A DNA stretch of 64,000 bases, taken from assembly GCA_022560025.1 (NCBI GenBank), contig JAFISE010000018.1:230775-294774 (forward strand). Direction: 5' to 3'. The position numbers and the translations under genes were made by a program. The first letter of the stretch is position 1; the number at the start of each line of letters is the position of its first letter. This stretch comes from Stagonosporopsis chrysanthemi. Lineage: Eukaryota > Ascomycota > Dothideomycetes > Pleosporales > Didymellaceae. A model generated the notes under the pieces. It had not been told where the DNA came from, did no database searches, and saw only the letters and a list, made by a program, of their open reading frames with translations. Of this stretch, positions 11,001-21,837 are shown one piece after another.

Positions 11001-12648
11001 TCACCCCCCAGTCACCACCTTATTCCGCCCCGCCAGCCCATTATTCACCGCCACCGCCAACGCCACGATATCCCCATTGACCGGCACCTCCCTCGGCCTC
11101 TCAAACGGAAACACGACGCTCTTATCCCTAACGCCCAGGGCATCCACAAACAGCACGTTGGGGAAGCTCTCGGCGGTAAACCCGCTCCACCCCTTCTCGA
11201 CCAGATCGTCAAACGCACCGGCGTTGAGGTTCAGGATCGCGCGGTCCAGGTTCAGCACGTCCTCGGGCTGCTGCGTCAGCGTCCACGACAGCACGTGGAA
11301 CGTGTCTCTGCGGGCGGCCGGGTCGGCGACGACGTTGCGCTGCGCGTGCAGCTTGGCGAGCTGGTCGGAGCGCATCTGCGCCGCGTCGTTGGTGTTGCTG
11401 TACGCGTCGTACAAGGGGAAGTGCTGGCTTTCGTAGAAGCCCTGGGCGGCGTGGGGGCCGAGGGTGATGCCTGGGGGGAGCTGGGCGACGACGAGGACGG
11501 CGGCGCGGTCGGTGATGAAGGCGCCCAGCGGCTTGCTGGTCAGGTCTGTGCTGCCGGGGTCCGGGACGATGTGGCGGTTTTCGATGCCCTTGAGGGTGTC
11601 GAGGAGGGCGGTCCATTGGTCTTGCGTGAGGTCTTTGTAGTCGTTGTCGGTGTCGAGGGTGTGGCTGAGGTTGAGGATGATGAGTTCGTGGTATGAGGCG
11701 GTGAAGTCGTTAATTTGTTTGATGATGTCGGAGAGGGGCTGCCCGTTGCCGCCTACCCACACCTTGTCGTCGCCTACTTCTAACCCGCTGTAGTGCCCGG
11801 CGACCCATTTGCCGCCTGAAAGGACAGGGCGGAGGTCAAAGTAGCGAGAGCCGGCCATAAGCTGTCCTTTGAAGTCCAGATACTGTGTCTGAGTGTTGGC
11901 AAAATGCGCTCCGACGGTGCCGGGGCTGAATGTTCCCATGCCAGCATCATGGCTGCCAGGCATGCAGATGTGTTTCAGCGTTCGGTTCGCCAGGGAACCC
12001 ATACTCTGCTGCATCCAGTCCACGTATGTCCCGCTGTTTGACCACCACTGCCCAGCCTCGTCAGTCGACATGATCCAATTGACGGCCGCGTCATGGCGGA
12101 AGCCCAGATCAACCTTCGAGCCTTTCGGGCTCTGCTTCGTCGCCAGATCAGTCAACGAGATGGTCAATTCATAGTCCTTTGGCTTCTTCGCGAGCACCGA
12201 AAACTTCTCCGACGTCTCAGCGATGTCGTAGTATGCCTCGCCAGCGTCGTCCTTTGCAAACCACTTGGTCCCAAATTCGACGTAAACCCTGGCCGCCTGT
12301 CCTGCTGTGCATCAGTCTTCCCGTTCCTCGAAGGCATCAACATGAACTCCTACCCGCAGCAACATTCGGCCACTTCCAAGCATCCATCTGATACGACGAC
12401 TGGCTGCTCAGCGTCCACTCATACGGCGAGCCGTTCACCAGCGTAAGCGCACCTCCATAACCCATGATGCCGTTTGTCGAATCGTTCTGACCGCCAGGTG
12501 AATATGCAGCACTACCCTGCTTGAAAACATGCTGGGACCCACGCTCTTTAAATCCGCCATCGCCAACATAAACACCCGCTGCTCCGCTCGCCAGCAGCAG
12601 GGCTATCACGGAACATGCCTGCTGTGTGGCCCCATGATGTCCGGGCAT
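11001..12648 (-). CDS. Secreted PI-PLC X-domain-like phosphodiesterase
   Basis: Two exons (12648-12354, 12301-11001) joined by a 52-nt intron (GTAGGA...CAGCAG) give 531 residues. A hydrophobic N-terminus (about residues 10-26) suggests secretion. The N-terminal third is a beta-rich region seen in fungal secreted proteins of this type. The PLC-like TIM-barrel follows, with the first catalytic His in MPGSHDAGMG and substrate-pocket signatures YFDLRPVL and GHYSGLEVG. Proteins of this fold cleave phosphatidylinositol or related phosphodiesters. The second His is in an unusual context, so the true substrate is uncertain. The C-terminus VVTGG shows no clear GPI tail. The frame is kept across the junction (GCG G|GA CAG). 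Confidence 0.82.
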
Positions 12649-13165
12649 CTGGCTTGACCTGTTTGGTGCTTAAGAGGGCCTGCTATCCACAGGCCATTCA
12701 GCGGCGGAGACGCGGGCACGGGCGTTTCCGCTGTGCTGTGGAGCGCACCGCTGTCAAACGGCCAATGGAGTGGTGGATTAGGGCGTGTGCCAAGCGCGAT
12801 TCATCTTCGAGGCGAAGGTGCTGTGTTGTCCGGCGCGGTGATTGCGCGGGTGTTGTGTCGCTGCTGAGGTGAGGGGTTGGTGATTGGATGGAGCGATGTT
12901 TCAAGGATCAACGACTTCTGCCAGTCCGAAGCCCGCAACGGCCTGCCAAGACATTGGAAGCCTGGCATGTCCTGTAGGGCGTCAACATTGTAGACGGCCA
13001 ATGCTGCGTACAGTGAGTTATGAATGGAAGTGTTGTGTTGTTAGACGGGCAGAGGCATGTGAGGCGTTGGACATCAAGGTACCGCTAGCGTTGGACCCAG
13101 CTTCCGCACATCAAGGCAAGTTACAATGAGTGTGAAGCTCGAAATGGAATCGTATTCAGTGCTCG
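12649..13165. other. Intergenic region between PLC-like gene and UTP17
   Basis: It holds the promoter side of the PLC-like gene and the 3' side of the UTP17 gene. I see no gene or structured element. Confidence 0.4.
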
Positions 13166-16056
13166 CTATCTTAAAGGTAATGATGTAGGCTTTTGGTGCA
13201 ATGCAACGACGCTGCTGAGAAGTGCGCTCAACGAGCCTGTCGCGTGACTCTGACCGCTCTCCTCGAACAACTGCTGCAGCTGCTCGGGCTTTACTACTAC
13301 TGCGTCGTCATCCTCGCTGTTGAGGACACTGTCGATAGCTGGCAGCACCAAAGCATCATCTTCTTCGACGTCCATGACGTCCTCTGCCTGGGTATATGTG
13401 GATTGCTGGGGGATGTCCTCGGGAGGAGGAGTAGGCAGGTGCACGGCACCGCTGGTAGGACTGATGACACGAACATTCGCCGCCGAATCGAGGGTAACGT
13501 AGCCCCTCTCGCTATGCCGAGACGCGAGTGCGAGGTTGATCGTCGGGGTTTTGCTCGACCACAGGGCTCCCGCGTGTTGAGGCTGGTAGATGTGTGTCGT
13601 CGACGAAGCTCTCTGGAATCGTGCGTTGCTGTTCTCGAAGCGCGGCAGTGAAACGGCAAACGTACCGTCAGTCTCGTTGACTGCAAGCTTGACAAGTGGG
13701 ATTCGCTCGAATCGATCGATGCCCGGAGTGTTGACGGGTGTACAGTACACCAGCTGATCACGGACCATGTCCCAGACTGTGATAGAGTCGCCAACCACGA
13801 TCAGATGGCGGTCGAGGATAGCGAGGCCGCTAAGAGCGACAACATCCACCTCGGTCAGCGAGCGCTGGATGACTGTGGTGTTTGCATCAATCAGGTGCAC
13901 AACGCCGGGGTCTTCATCCGAAGCCCAAGAAATGGCGGCAGCAATGACCGATCCGTCCGCAGAGAAGGCCAGGCGTGAGTTGCGCAGAGGAAGAGTCTGC
14001 TGAGAGTTTGCACCCGCATCCAGCACATCGAGCTTGTCGCTGATCTCGACCGAGCGGTCAAGCGACCAAGTCACAAGGCCTTGCTTCTCGGCTCCGCGTA
14101 CGACCAAGCCGTCTCTGAGCCGAGTCTTCGGTCTCCACACTCGGACAAAGTGGTCCTCTCCGACTGTAGCAAAGCCCGGAGCCGTGGGATCAGCGATCAG
14201 ATCAAAGACCTTGCCATTTGCCGAGATGTCTTGGAAGAAATGGGGTGCGTCCAATCGAGTGTCGAGCTTCCACTGCCCACTCTGTGCATCTCTTCGCCAA
14301 ATCTTGAGGTACACTTCGCGGCGATGGGTTCGCTCCTCTTCTCTGAACTCGGGAATGCCCTCATCAAGGTAAGACGTGTCAGTCTGAGGCGGTGTCCACT
14401 CGTCCACGGTAGCAAGCCACTCGCCGTCGTGGCTGATCTGCGCCAGGGTCACTGTGGGTTCCGAGATTCGTCGACCTTCGGGGGTCAAGTTCGGGTCGGT
14501 GGCATTGTTCCGAGTCAGAGCTTGCTTTGCGACGGCGTGCTGGTTTGCGACGTCGTACGTCTGCAAGTAGGGCTCAGGACGAAGGCCCTCGGTCTTGTGG
14601 CGCGGCTGTGACGAAGGTACGGGGAACATGATCTCTGACGGGTTCATCGGATTCACGGCCAAGGAGACGGGCTGGAAGATGTTGTAGTTGGCGGGTGGTG
14701 ATTCTGCGTCAGCGTTCTTTGGCAGCTGTTCAATCTCAATGCGTCGAGACTGGATGCCGACAATGTTGGTCTTTGCGTCGAGCTCGGTAGTCGAGAGGAC
14801 AATGACCGAGTTGTTTGCCAGCGTGACGCCATATGAGGAGCCTGAAGGCGAGACGACTATGTTCTCGATCGCTGCTGTCAGATGCGGCAGGTGCTGTGGC
14901 TTCCCGGTGGCAAGCTGCCAGATGGTAATGACCGTCTCGTCGCCTCCAGAGATGACATAGTTGCCTGCGTACATTAGCCAAGAGCGATGCTGTGATTTCT
15001 TCTGCGTCTCTTACCGTCCAAGGACCACTTGACGGACCCAACCGTGTCTCTGTGCCAGTGCAGCTTCTTCGGCCTCAGGGTGTCGGCATTGTCTGCCTTG
15101 GTCTTTCCTGCCTTCTGCACGGCCTCGATGGCAGCAAAGCTTGCCAAGATATCTTCGAAGAGGAGTATCACACCCGAGACGTCTCCAACGGCCACGTCGA
15201 TGACGTCCCTCTGGTCTTGTGCGGACTTTGCTGGCTTGCCCGTCACGTCAGCCGGGTCGCGGACGTAGGCGTCGAACGAGGAGATTCGCTGGGCAAATTT
15301 AAGCTCGCGCCAGACGTACTCAAAGTCCTGCACGGCCGTCTTGCTCTGCTTCTGGCGCTTGCCGACCATGAGCGAGTCGCCGCAGGCTACGACGACAAAC
15401 CTGCCCTGCAGCAGGACTTGGATATCGGCAATGTTGGCGGTCGTCTTCAGGATGGGCTTGAGCTCGGTGGTCGAAGCCTGGGCGCCGGTGCGCAGAGCGT
15501 GCACGTTGACCATGTGGCTCTTGCCGGGCTCGTGGCAGTAGACGAGGTCTTGGTCGGCGTGCTCGATGACCTTCATGTTGCGCACGGTGGCGCCGATGTC
15601 CCAGCGTCCGATCTTCTGCCTGGACACCCAGTCCCACAGGGTGATCAGGCCCGTGGACTCGGCGACGTAGACGCGGGTTGCATGTGTCGCAGACAGAGCG
15701 TAGGCCGTGACCTCGCCCGCGCCGCTCACGGGGAGCCTGTATGCCAGCAGCGACGTCTCGGCGACGTAGACCTCGAGGGCCTTCTGGGTGGCCAGCAGGA
15801 TGGCCTTTTCGTCGGGCGAGAAGACGGGGTCGCGGGGCAAGAAGCAGCCGCCCTGGGCCGACGAGACGGACCAGTTGGCGGCGCCCTTGGGCGTCTGCTT
15901 CTTCGCCTTCGGCTTGGGCGTCGCGTTCGGGGCGTCCTTTGCTTTGGGCGTCGGCTTGGGCGTCTGCGTCTGCGTCTGCGTCTGCGTCTTCGCCTTCTTG
16001 CGCTGCGCCTCGGCGCCTTCCCGCTTGCGCTTCAGCTGTGCAGTGCTGTCGGCCAT
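13166..16056 (-). CDS. UTP17: U3 snoRNP-associated WD40 protein Utp17/Nan1 (WDR75)
   Basis: Two exons (16056-15015, 14964-13166) with a 50-nt intron give 946 residues. It belongs to the t-UTP subcomplex of the 90S pre-ribosome, which links Pol I transcription to early 18S rRNA processing in the nucleolus. A basic N-terminal tail (Lys/Arg-rich, with TQTQTQTQ then PKPTPK) resembles a nucleolar targeting region. Tandem WD40 propellers follow; the family-typical stretch HWHRDTVGSVKWSLDG is split by the intron and continues NYVISGGDETVITIW. The C-terminal 80 residues are acidic and carry a LFEE...LF-type tail typical of UTP WD40 proteins. It lies head-to-head with RPB10, 325 bp between start codons. 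Confidence 0.9.
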
Positions 16057-16381
16057 GTTCGGAGCAGCTGCCGGAGGGGTCGTGGCCGTTCTGTCGTGTA
16101 GCGGGCGGAGGGAGCAGAGGCCGTTCTATCGTACAGCGCACACACAGCACCGCGGGCGCACGCTCGCCCCGTCCCCCAGCGTTCGAAACTTTTTGACCCG
16201 AGTTCGCGCTAACCGTCACCGCCTTCTTGGCGCGCCCGCAACTTTCTTTGACCCGCCCGGCCCAGGCACGACGGGCATCGCGCAACCACGAGACGGCCGC
16301 CCACCTCGAGACTCGCACGCGCAGAACCCGGTCGCGGAGCTCGCCCACACGCCCCAGAACAACCCCCCCCCCGCCGTCGAC
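16057..16381. promoter_or_regulatory. Shared bidirectional promoter region UTP17/RPB10
   Basis: The two start codons are separated by 325 bp of GC-rich DNA. With both genes serving ribosome or polymerase production, shared control is plausible. I identified no specific factor site. Confidence 0.5.
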
Positions 16382-16842
16382 ATGATCGTCCCCATCCGCT
16401 GCTTCTCCTGCGGCAAGGTGCGCACTGTGCCCTCGAGCCTGCATGCGCGCACACTGACATGCAGCAGGTCACCGGCGACCTGTGGGAGCGCTACATGGTC
16501 ATGCTGACCCAAGAGAACAAGCTCGAGGTGTACGTCTGTCCCTTCTCGCTTCCCCACCAGCACCCACGGCGACACGACTCCCCACCACCTCTGCGCCTCC
16601 CCGCCCAGACTCTCCCAAGCTGACCCGCCCCCTCCAGCGAGGCCCTCGACGAGCTCGGCCTGACCCGCTACTGCTGCCGCCGCATGATCCTCACCCACGT
16701 CGACCTGATCGAGAAGCTGCTCAAGTACGTCCCCGCAGGCTCCACGCCGTTGCGTCTCGCTCTCGGTCTGGCGCTAACCCGTCTACTTAGGTACAACGCC
16801 AGCGAACGCGAGCAGGCACGCGCCGCCCGCGCCGGCAGGTGA
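16382..16842 (+). CDS. RPB10: RNA polymerase I/II/III common subunit ABC10-beta (Rpb10)
   Basis: Four short exons (16382-16417, 16468-16529, 16638-16724, 16791-16842) give a 78-residue protein, close to the family's usual 65-75. Rpb10 is a small zinc-binding subunit common to all three nuclear RNA polymerases. The N-terminus MIVPIRCFSCGK and the second pair in RYCCRRM supply the four Cys ligands. THVDLIEKLLKYN is the conserved helix. Introns of 50, 108 and 66 nt keep the frame (AAG|GTC; GT|C GAG; AA|G TAC). No contiguous frame shows this gene, so it is easily missed. The C-terminal extension (SEREQARAARAGR) is slightly longer than in yeast. Confidence 0.93.
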
Positions 16843-17445
16843 TGGTGGGGTGAGTGCGCGATGCTGCGCTGTGCGGTGCGGTGCAGGGAGGGAGTTTGGG
16901 TGCATTTACACGGCGTTTTTTTTTTTTTTTTTTTTTTTTTTTGGGGGGGGAAGGGACGGACTGGGAAGAAGACCTGGGTTTCCGGGTCCGGTTGCGAGAG
17001 CGCTTGAGGAATGAGATCCGAGTTGCTACGCTGTGGGCGGTGCTTGCTTGCGTGTTTGAGTGGTGATGATGTGGTGGGCGGCGTGTGCTGTGCATGCAAA
17101 CAAGACCAGCCTCAAGTACGGACGACTAGATAAAAAAGAGCACATGGCAAGACAGACAAGTCAAGGATCGTCAAAGGCAAGACGCGAAGACGGATCAGTA
17201 TACCGTTATACTACCTCAAGCTCTCCAGCATGCACCGCGATACCCGCCTCTCGCCAAAAGAACCAGAACACGCTATGCACCCAAACGCCTCGTATGCCCA
17301 AACGATGAAAGAAAGAAAAAAAAAAAAAAAACTCCTCAGCCTCGTCCATGTAGATCCATTGTAGATGATGGAGAAAACGAACAGGACACTCGTGCAATTT
17401 AGCCTCTCGCCTCGCACTGCCACGTCCTACTCCTTCTTGCTCGTC
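16843..17445. other. Convergent region with homopolymer runs
   Basis: It separates the 3' ends of RPB10 and RCC1. It contains T27 followed by G8 (16916-16950) and an A-rich run near 17315-17331. No gene seen. Confidence 0.5.
16916..16950. repeat. T27-G8 homopolymer tract
   Basis: A run of 27 T residues is directly followed by eight G residues, about 75 bp beyond the RPB10 stop codon. The exact length is prone to sequencing error. Confidence 0.85.
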
Positions 17446-17462
17446 CTACTCCTTCTTGCTCG
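17425..17462. repeat. 19-bp perfect tandem duplication at the RCC1 stop codon
   Basis: TCCTACTCCTTCTTGCTCG occurs twice back to back (17425-17443 and 17444-17462). The right copy contains the last codons and stop of the RCC1 gene; the left copy lies just beyond the stop. Confidence 0.9.
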
Positions 17463-19325
17463 CCAGCACAGAGTACTGCCCTCCGCAGCCCGCCCACGTG
17501 AGCTTCGTCTCGCGCACCGCCGTGTTGTCAATCAGCGTCGCCTCCTCAACGTCGTCGTCGGTGCCCTGCCCCGTCTGGTAGTTGGCCGAGAAGCCCCACG
17601 AGTACGCCTTGCCGTCGCCGTCGACGACAATCGTGTGGTCCGGCCCGCACGCGCCCGTGACAATCTTGGTGAGCCCCGGGATGGCTGTCGGCTGGATCAG
17701 GATCTTGGCCTTGCCGTGGTTCTTGAGCACCACCGCCTCGTCCGTCTCGGCCTCGAGCGTCGCCATCGGCAGCCCCGTCTGCGACCCGTCGCACCGGCCC
17801 CACACGAGCACCTGCCCGTCCTTCGTCACCGCAATGTTGTGGTGCGATCCCCCTGCAATCGACGTCACCTTCTTGCCCTCGAGGCTGTGCACCACGCGCG
17901 GCGTGAGCACGCTGGCATCGTCGGCCCCCGCGTCCTCGGGCACCCCCGTCTCGCAGTAGTTGTTGACGCCCCACGACCACACGTGGCCGTCCTCGCCAAT
18001 GGCGAACCCGTGGTAGTCGCCGCACGCGACCTGCGTCATCTTCTGGCTGGGCCGCTTGACCGAGCTGTCGTGGAAGCCCACGCGGTTCGGCTGCAGCGAC
18101 TCGATCAGCGTGCGCTCCGTCACCCGCCGACCCAGCTGGTTCTGCTGGCCGTTGCCCCACGCGTACACGTGCTTGTCCTTGTCGAGCGCAAGCACGTGGT
18201 TGGTTCCGCACGCAATCTGCGTGACCTTTGTGACGCCGTCAATGTAGACGGGGAACCGCGCCGTGTGGTTGCCCTTTTCGAAGCCGAGGATGCCCTCGTT
18301 CTTGCGGAACGTGCCCCAGCCGTAGATGGCGCCCTCGGTCGTCAGAGCAAACGAGCAGCTGTCGCCGGCAGCAATATCCACGAAGACGGTGTCCTCAGGG
18401 AAGTGCTCGGCCGACACGGCCGTCGGTGTGGCCTCGAGGTCGTTCAGGCCGCCGCTCTCGTCCTCCGAGTCCGAATCTTCTTCGGCGTCCACGTCGCGCA
18501 GCTTGACATCGGCGTTGGACGTGTCGCGACCGAGCGCGCCGTTGTCATTGACGCCCCAGGTGAGGATCCTGTTGTCCTTGGTCAGGGCAACCACGTGCAT
18601 GCCACCTGCTGCAATGCGGACGACGTCCTGGTTGCTCAATGCCTCGTTGTAGCGTGGGCGCTTGACGTCGATGGCCTTTTTCGTCGCGCCGAAACCAAGC
18701 TCGCCAGAGCTGCCCTCGCCGAAGACAAAGACCTTCAGCGGCTCTATGTAGCGCACGGTGTTAATCTCCGTCTTCTTGCCGCGCACGCGCCGGGGCCCGC
18801 GCGGTACAGGCTTGGACGCGTCGACGGCGACCTTTGCAGCCTTTGCGGCCTTTGTTGACTTGGGCGCCGCGACGGGGCGGTCGACCTTTGCCTTCTTCGC
18901 GGGCGCGACCTCCTCTTCCTCCTCAATATCGCTCTCGTCCTTCTTGCGCTTGGCCATCTTCTTTGCGGGCTTCACAGGCGCGGGAGCGGGCGCAGGCGTT
19001 GCTGTCTTCTTTGCGCGCGCGCGGCCAGCAGCTGGAGGCTCGTCAGCACGGGTTGCTTTCGGGGGGACGCGTCGCATTTTACGCTTCTGGGGAGCTTCTT
19101 CGGCGGCGCCCTTCACAGCAGTGCCGTTTGTGACAGGCGCGGGCTCCGTCGTTTTTGCTCTGCTTGGGCGGGTACCTGGGCAACGGGTTAGCGAGGAATG
19201 CGCTGAGATAGCTGTAGTCGTATCATCTAACACGTACCGGCAGTGCCATTGACCTTGTTCTCTTTGTTTTCTGTCGCCGCGATGGGCTTTGCGCTCGCAG
19301 CGCGGGCAGGAATAGCACGCGCCAT
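17446..19325 (-). CDS. Ran guanine nucleotide exchange factor RCC1/Pim1/Srm1
   Basis: Two exons (19325-19238, 19175-17446) with a 62-nt intron give 605 residues. RCC1 loads GTP on Ran at chromatin and so sets the Ran-GTP gradient for nuclear transport and spindle assembly. The N-terminal 170 residues are basic with NLS-like clusters (KKAKVDRP, AKKMAKRKK). Then come seven RCC1 blades with repeated signatures such as AAGGMHVVALT, GAIYGWGTF, ACGTNHVLAL, ACGDYHGFAI and GACGPDHTIVV. The start was chosen because exon 1 (MARAIPARAASAKP...) joins in frame (GCC G|GT ACC) at good splice sites. It is convergent with RPB10 and divergent from the nucleotidase gene. Confidence 0.92.
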
Positions 19326-19722
19326 TCTCTTGCAAATTTGATGTGATGGGTGGTGTGAAGTTTGGAGTGTGCAGCGTTCAAGTTGTGTTAAAAAAGTCGC
19401 GCGAGAGGTTGGTGGTCTACAATGCGGCTACAGCATCGACGCTATGCTGCATGCGGCCGCTGCTCGCTCGTGCACGCCCTTTCACTGCCACTCGCGTTGC
19501 TTCACTGAGACTCGTATTGGCGCTGTACTGTATCTACTGCATCCTTTTCATTGTCATCAACCTGTATTGTTGACGCGTCGAAGCTGTTCCCTAGGTCGCA
19601 CTGCAGGCAGGCATCCAGGCACCGTTTCAGCACCTCGATGGTCACCTGGCCACGCCTCTAGCATCAGCCGCTTCGTTCATCTCATCGTACCTGCATCTTC
19701 CGTCGTACAGACTTCATCCATC
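19326..19722. promoter_or_regulatory. Divergent promoter region RCC1/nucleotidase
   Basis: 397 bp lie between divergent start codons. Only short open frames occur here. It presumably holds both promoters. Confidence 0.45.
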
Positions 19723-21629
19723 ATGATCCAGCGCACAGCTCTCCTATCCTTGTTGCTTCAGGCTGCTTCCTGTGCGCAACCAGAAGCTCAGGAGCCAGTA
19801 GCAGCGCCCCTACGCGAGCTTCCTTGGGCACAACTCAACTTCCTGCATACCACCGATGTTCACGGCTGGTGGGGTGGGCACTTGCAAGAGTAAACACCAT
19901 CACCACCTCACGAACCCAAGTTGAATCTAACTGCTGCAGAGCTTCTTTCTCGGCAGACTGGGGCGACTATGTCTCGTTTGCCAAGCACTTGCGTAACAAA
20001 GCTGACGCACAGGGCGTTGACCTTTTGGTTGTGGACACAGGGGACAGAGTCGAGGGCAACGCTATTTATGACTCCTCGAAACCTAGGGGCAAATTTACCT
20101 ACGAGATTGCCAAAGAGCAACACATCGACCTCATCAGCTCAGGCAACCATGAACTGTACAAAGCAGACACTGCTGAAGGCGAATACTATCACACGGTACG
20201 CGATTTCCAAGGAAGCTATCTAGCTTCAAACCTGGACATCTATGATCCCAAGACAGGCTACTTGGAGCCGCTTGCACCGCGGTATAAGAAATTCACCACG
20301 AAGAACCAAGGAATCCGCATCCTAGCCTTTGGTTTCATATTCGATTTCACAGGCAATGCAAACAATACTGTCGTGACAAGAGTCGAGGACACAGTCAAAG
20401 AGGATTGGTTCAAAGAAGCGCTCAAGGACAAAGATCTCGATCTCATTGTTGTTTTCGGCCATGTTGACATACGTTCTCCCGAGTATGCCGCGTTGTTCTC
20501 TACCATCCGCGCGATGCACAAAGACCTGCCAATCCAGTTCTTTGGCGGACACTCACACATCAGAGACTATAAGATCTTTGACGACAAGTCCGTAGCACTC
20601 GAGAGTGGCCGGTACATGGAAACGCTAGGCTTCATGTCGATTGACGGCCTTGGTACGGGTGGGAAAGATGGTGTAGCAGCCACAGCTCAGAAGTCAGAGG
20701 TAACCTTCTCCCGTCGCTATATAGACAACAACCTTTTCTCTCTGCGTCATCATAGCGCCAAAGATGAAGAGAGCTTCCCCACCGAGCACGGTCTAAACGT
20801 CTCAAGAGCCATCGGCGATGCTCGAGACTCGCTCGGTCTCACCAAGAAGTATGGTTGCGCTCCTCGCGACTTGTGGATCAGCAGACGCCCATATCCGCAC
20901 AGAGAAAGCATCCTGTCCTGGATCGAAGAAGAGATGCTGCCCGACTCGGTGGCGGCTTCCCCGCGCGTGAAGAGCGGCAGCAAAGCGCTTGTCATTCAGA
21001 ACACCGGCGCCATCCGCTTCGACATCTTCAAAGGTGCTTTCACCAAGGACACAAAGTTTCTGGTTTCACCCTTCACTAGCCCACTGAGACTCATTAAAGA
21101 CGTTCCATACAAGGCCGCTAGCCAAGTCATCAAGCTGCTTAACAATGGAGGGCCGATAGTGCTTGAGATGATGGAAGCCAATGCCTTCCTGCAACCACCC
21201 GAAGTCACCGCGGCACGCTTCCGCCCTACCCTCTTCTCCACCTCCCATGCCTTCGACTCCTCAACAGGAAACCCTCAGAAGCCCCTGCTCAGCACAAACC
21301 CCGCACTAATTCCAGGCTACACCACACACGACGACGCCGGTGAGGATGGCGACGATACTATTCACTCCCAGATCGCCTTCTACAACGTGCCCAACTGCAT
21401 CCAAGCCGCTGTTGGCTTCGACCCAGCGGACCGTGACGATGAGCCGCAGACCGTGGACCTGATGTACAACGAGTTCATCCAGAAATGGATTATCATGGCA
21501 TTGCAGTATGTCGGACAGCAGTACACGAGTGATGACACGGAGGTGTATGCGGAGGGGAAGAGTTTCACGGATATCATGACGGAGTGGGTTAGTGAGCATT
21601 GGGCACATGAGGGAGAGTGTCCGCGATAA
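19723..21629 (+). CDS. Secreted/vacuolar 5'-nucleotidase-like metallophosphoesterase
   Basis: Exons 19723-19889 and 19940-21629 with a 50-nt intron give 618 residues. A signal peptide (MIQRTALLSLLLQAASCAQ) is followed by a calcineurin-like metallophosphoesterase domain: HTTDVHGW (metal site), DTGDRVEGN, SSGNHELYK, FGHVDIRS and GGHSHIRDY. A 5'-nucleotidase C-terminal-type domain follows (about 330-600), with NTGAIRFDIFKGAFT as the substrate-pocket signature. Members of the family release phosphate from nucleotides or other phosphomonoesters outside the cytosol. S. cerevisiae YHR202W is a similar domain architecture. The true substrate is not readable from sequence. The intron junction (CAA GA|A GCT) restores the conserved ADWGDY stretch. 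Confidence 0.88.
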
Positions 21630-21837
21630 GCACACTAGTGGAGAAAGAATAGCTTATGAATCATGTGCTGCTACGAAGACCCATAGTGGGTATGTGTTAG
21701 CTGTGACTCGTGTAGACACAACAAGCTTATCACAACAACAGAACACTCTCAATTGCTTAACGCACGAGTATATACAAACGAAATCAGACAACCACACCAT
21801 ATCATGTTGATCACCAAGCGGAACATCGTGGCCCTTC

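Noticed and set aside
14992..16101. 369-codon plus-strand frame antisense to UTP17
   Set aside because: It is a shadow of the UTP17 first exon. The opposite strand is clearly a conserved WD40 gene.
17365..18858. 497-codon plus-strand open frame antisense to RCC1
   Set aside because: It is the exact complement of the GC-rich RCC1 coding exon, its product is Arg/Val/Leu/His-rich with no domain, and the opposite strand has a clear conserved protein.
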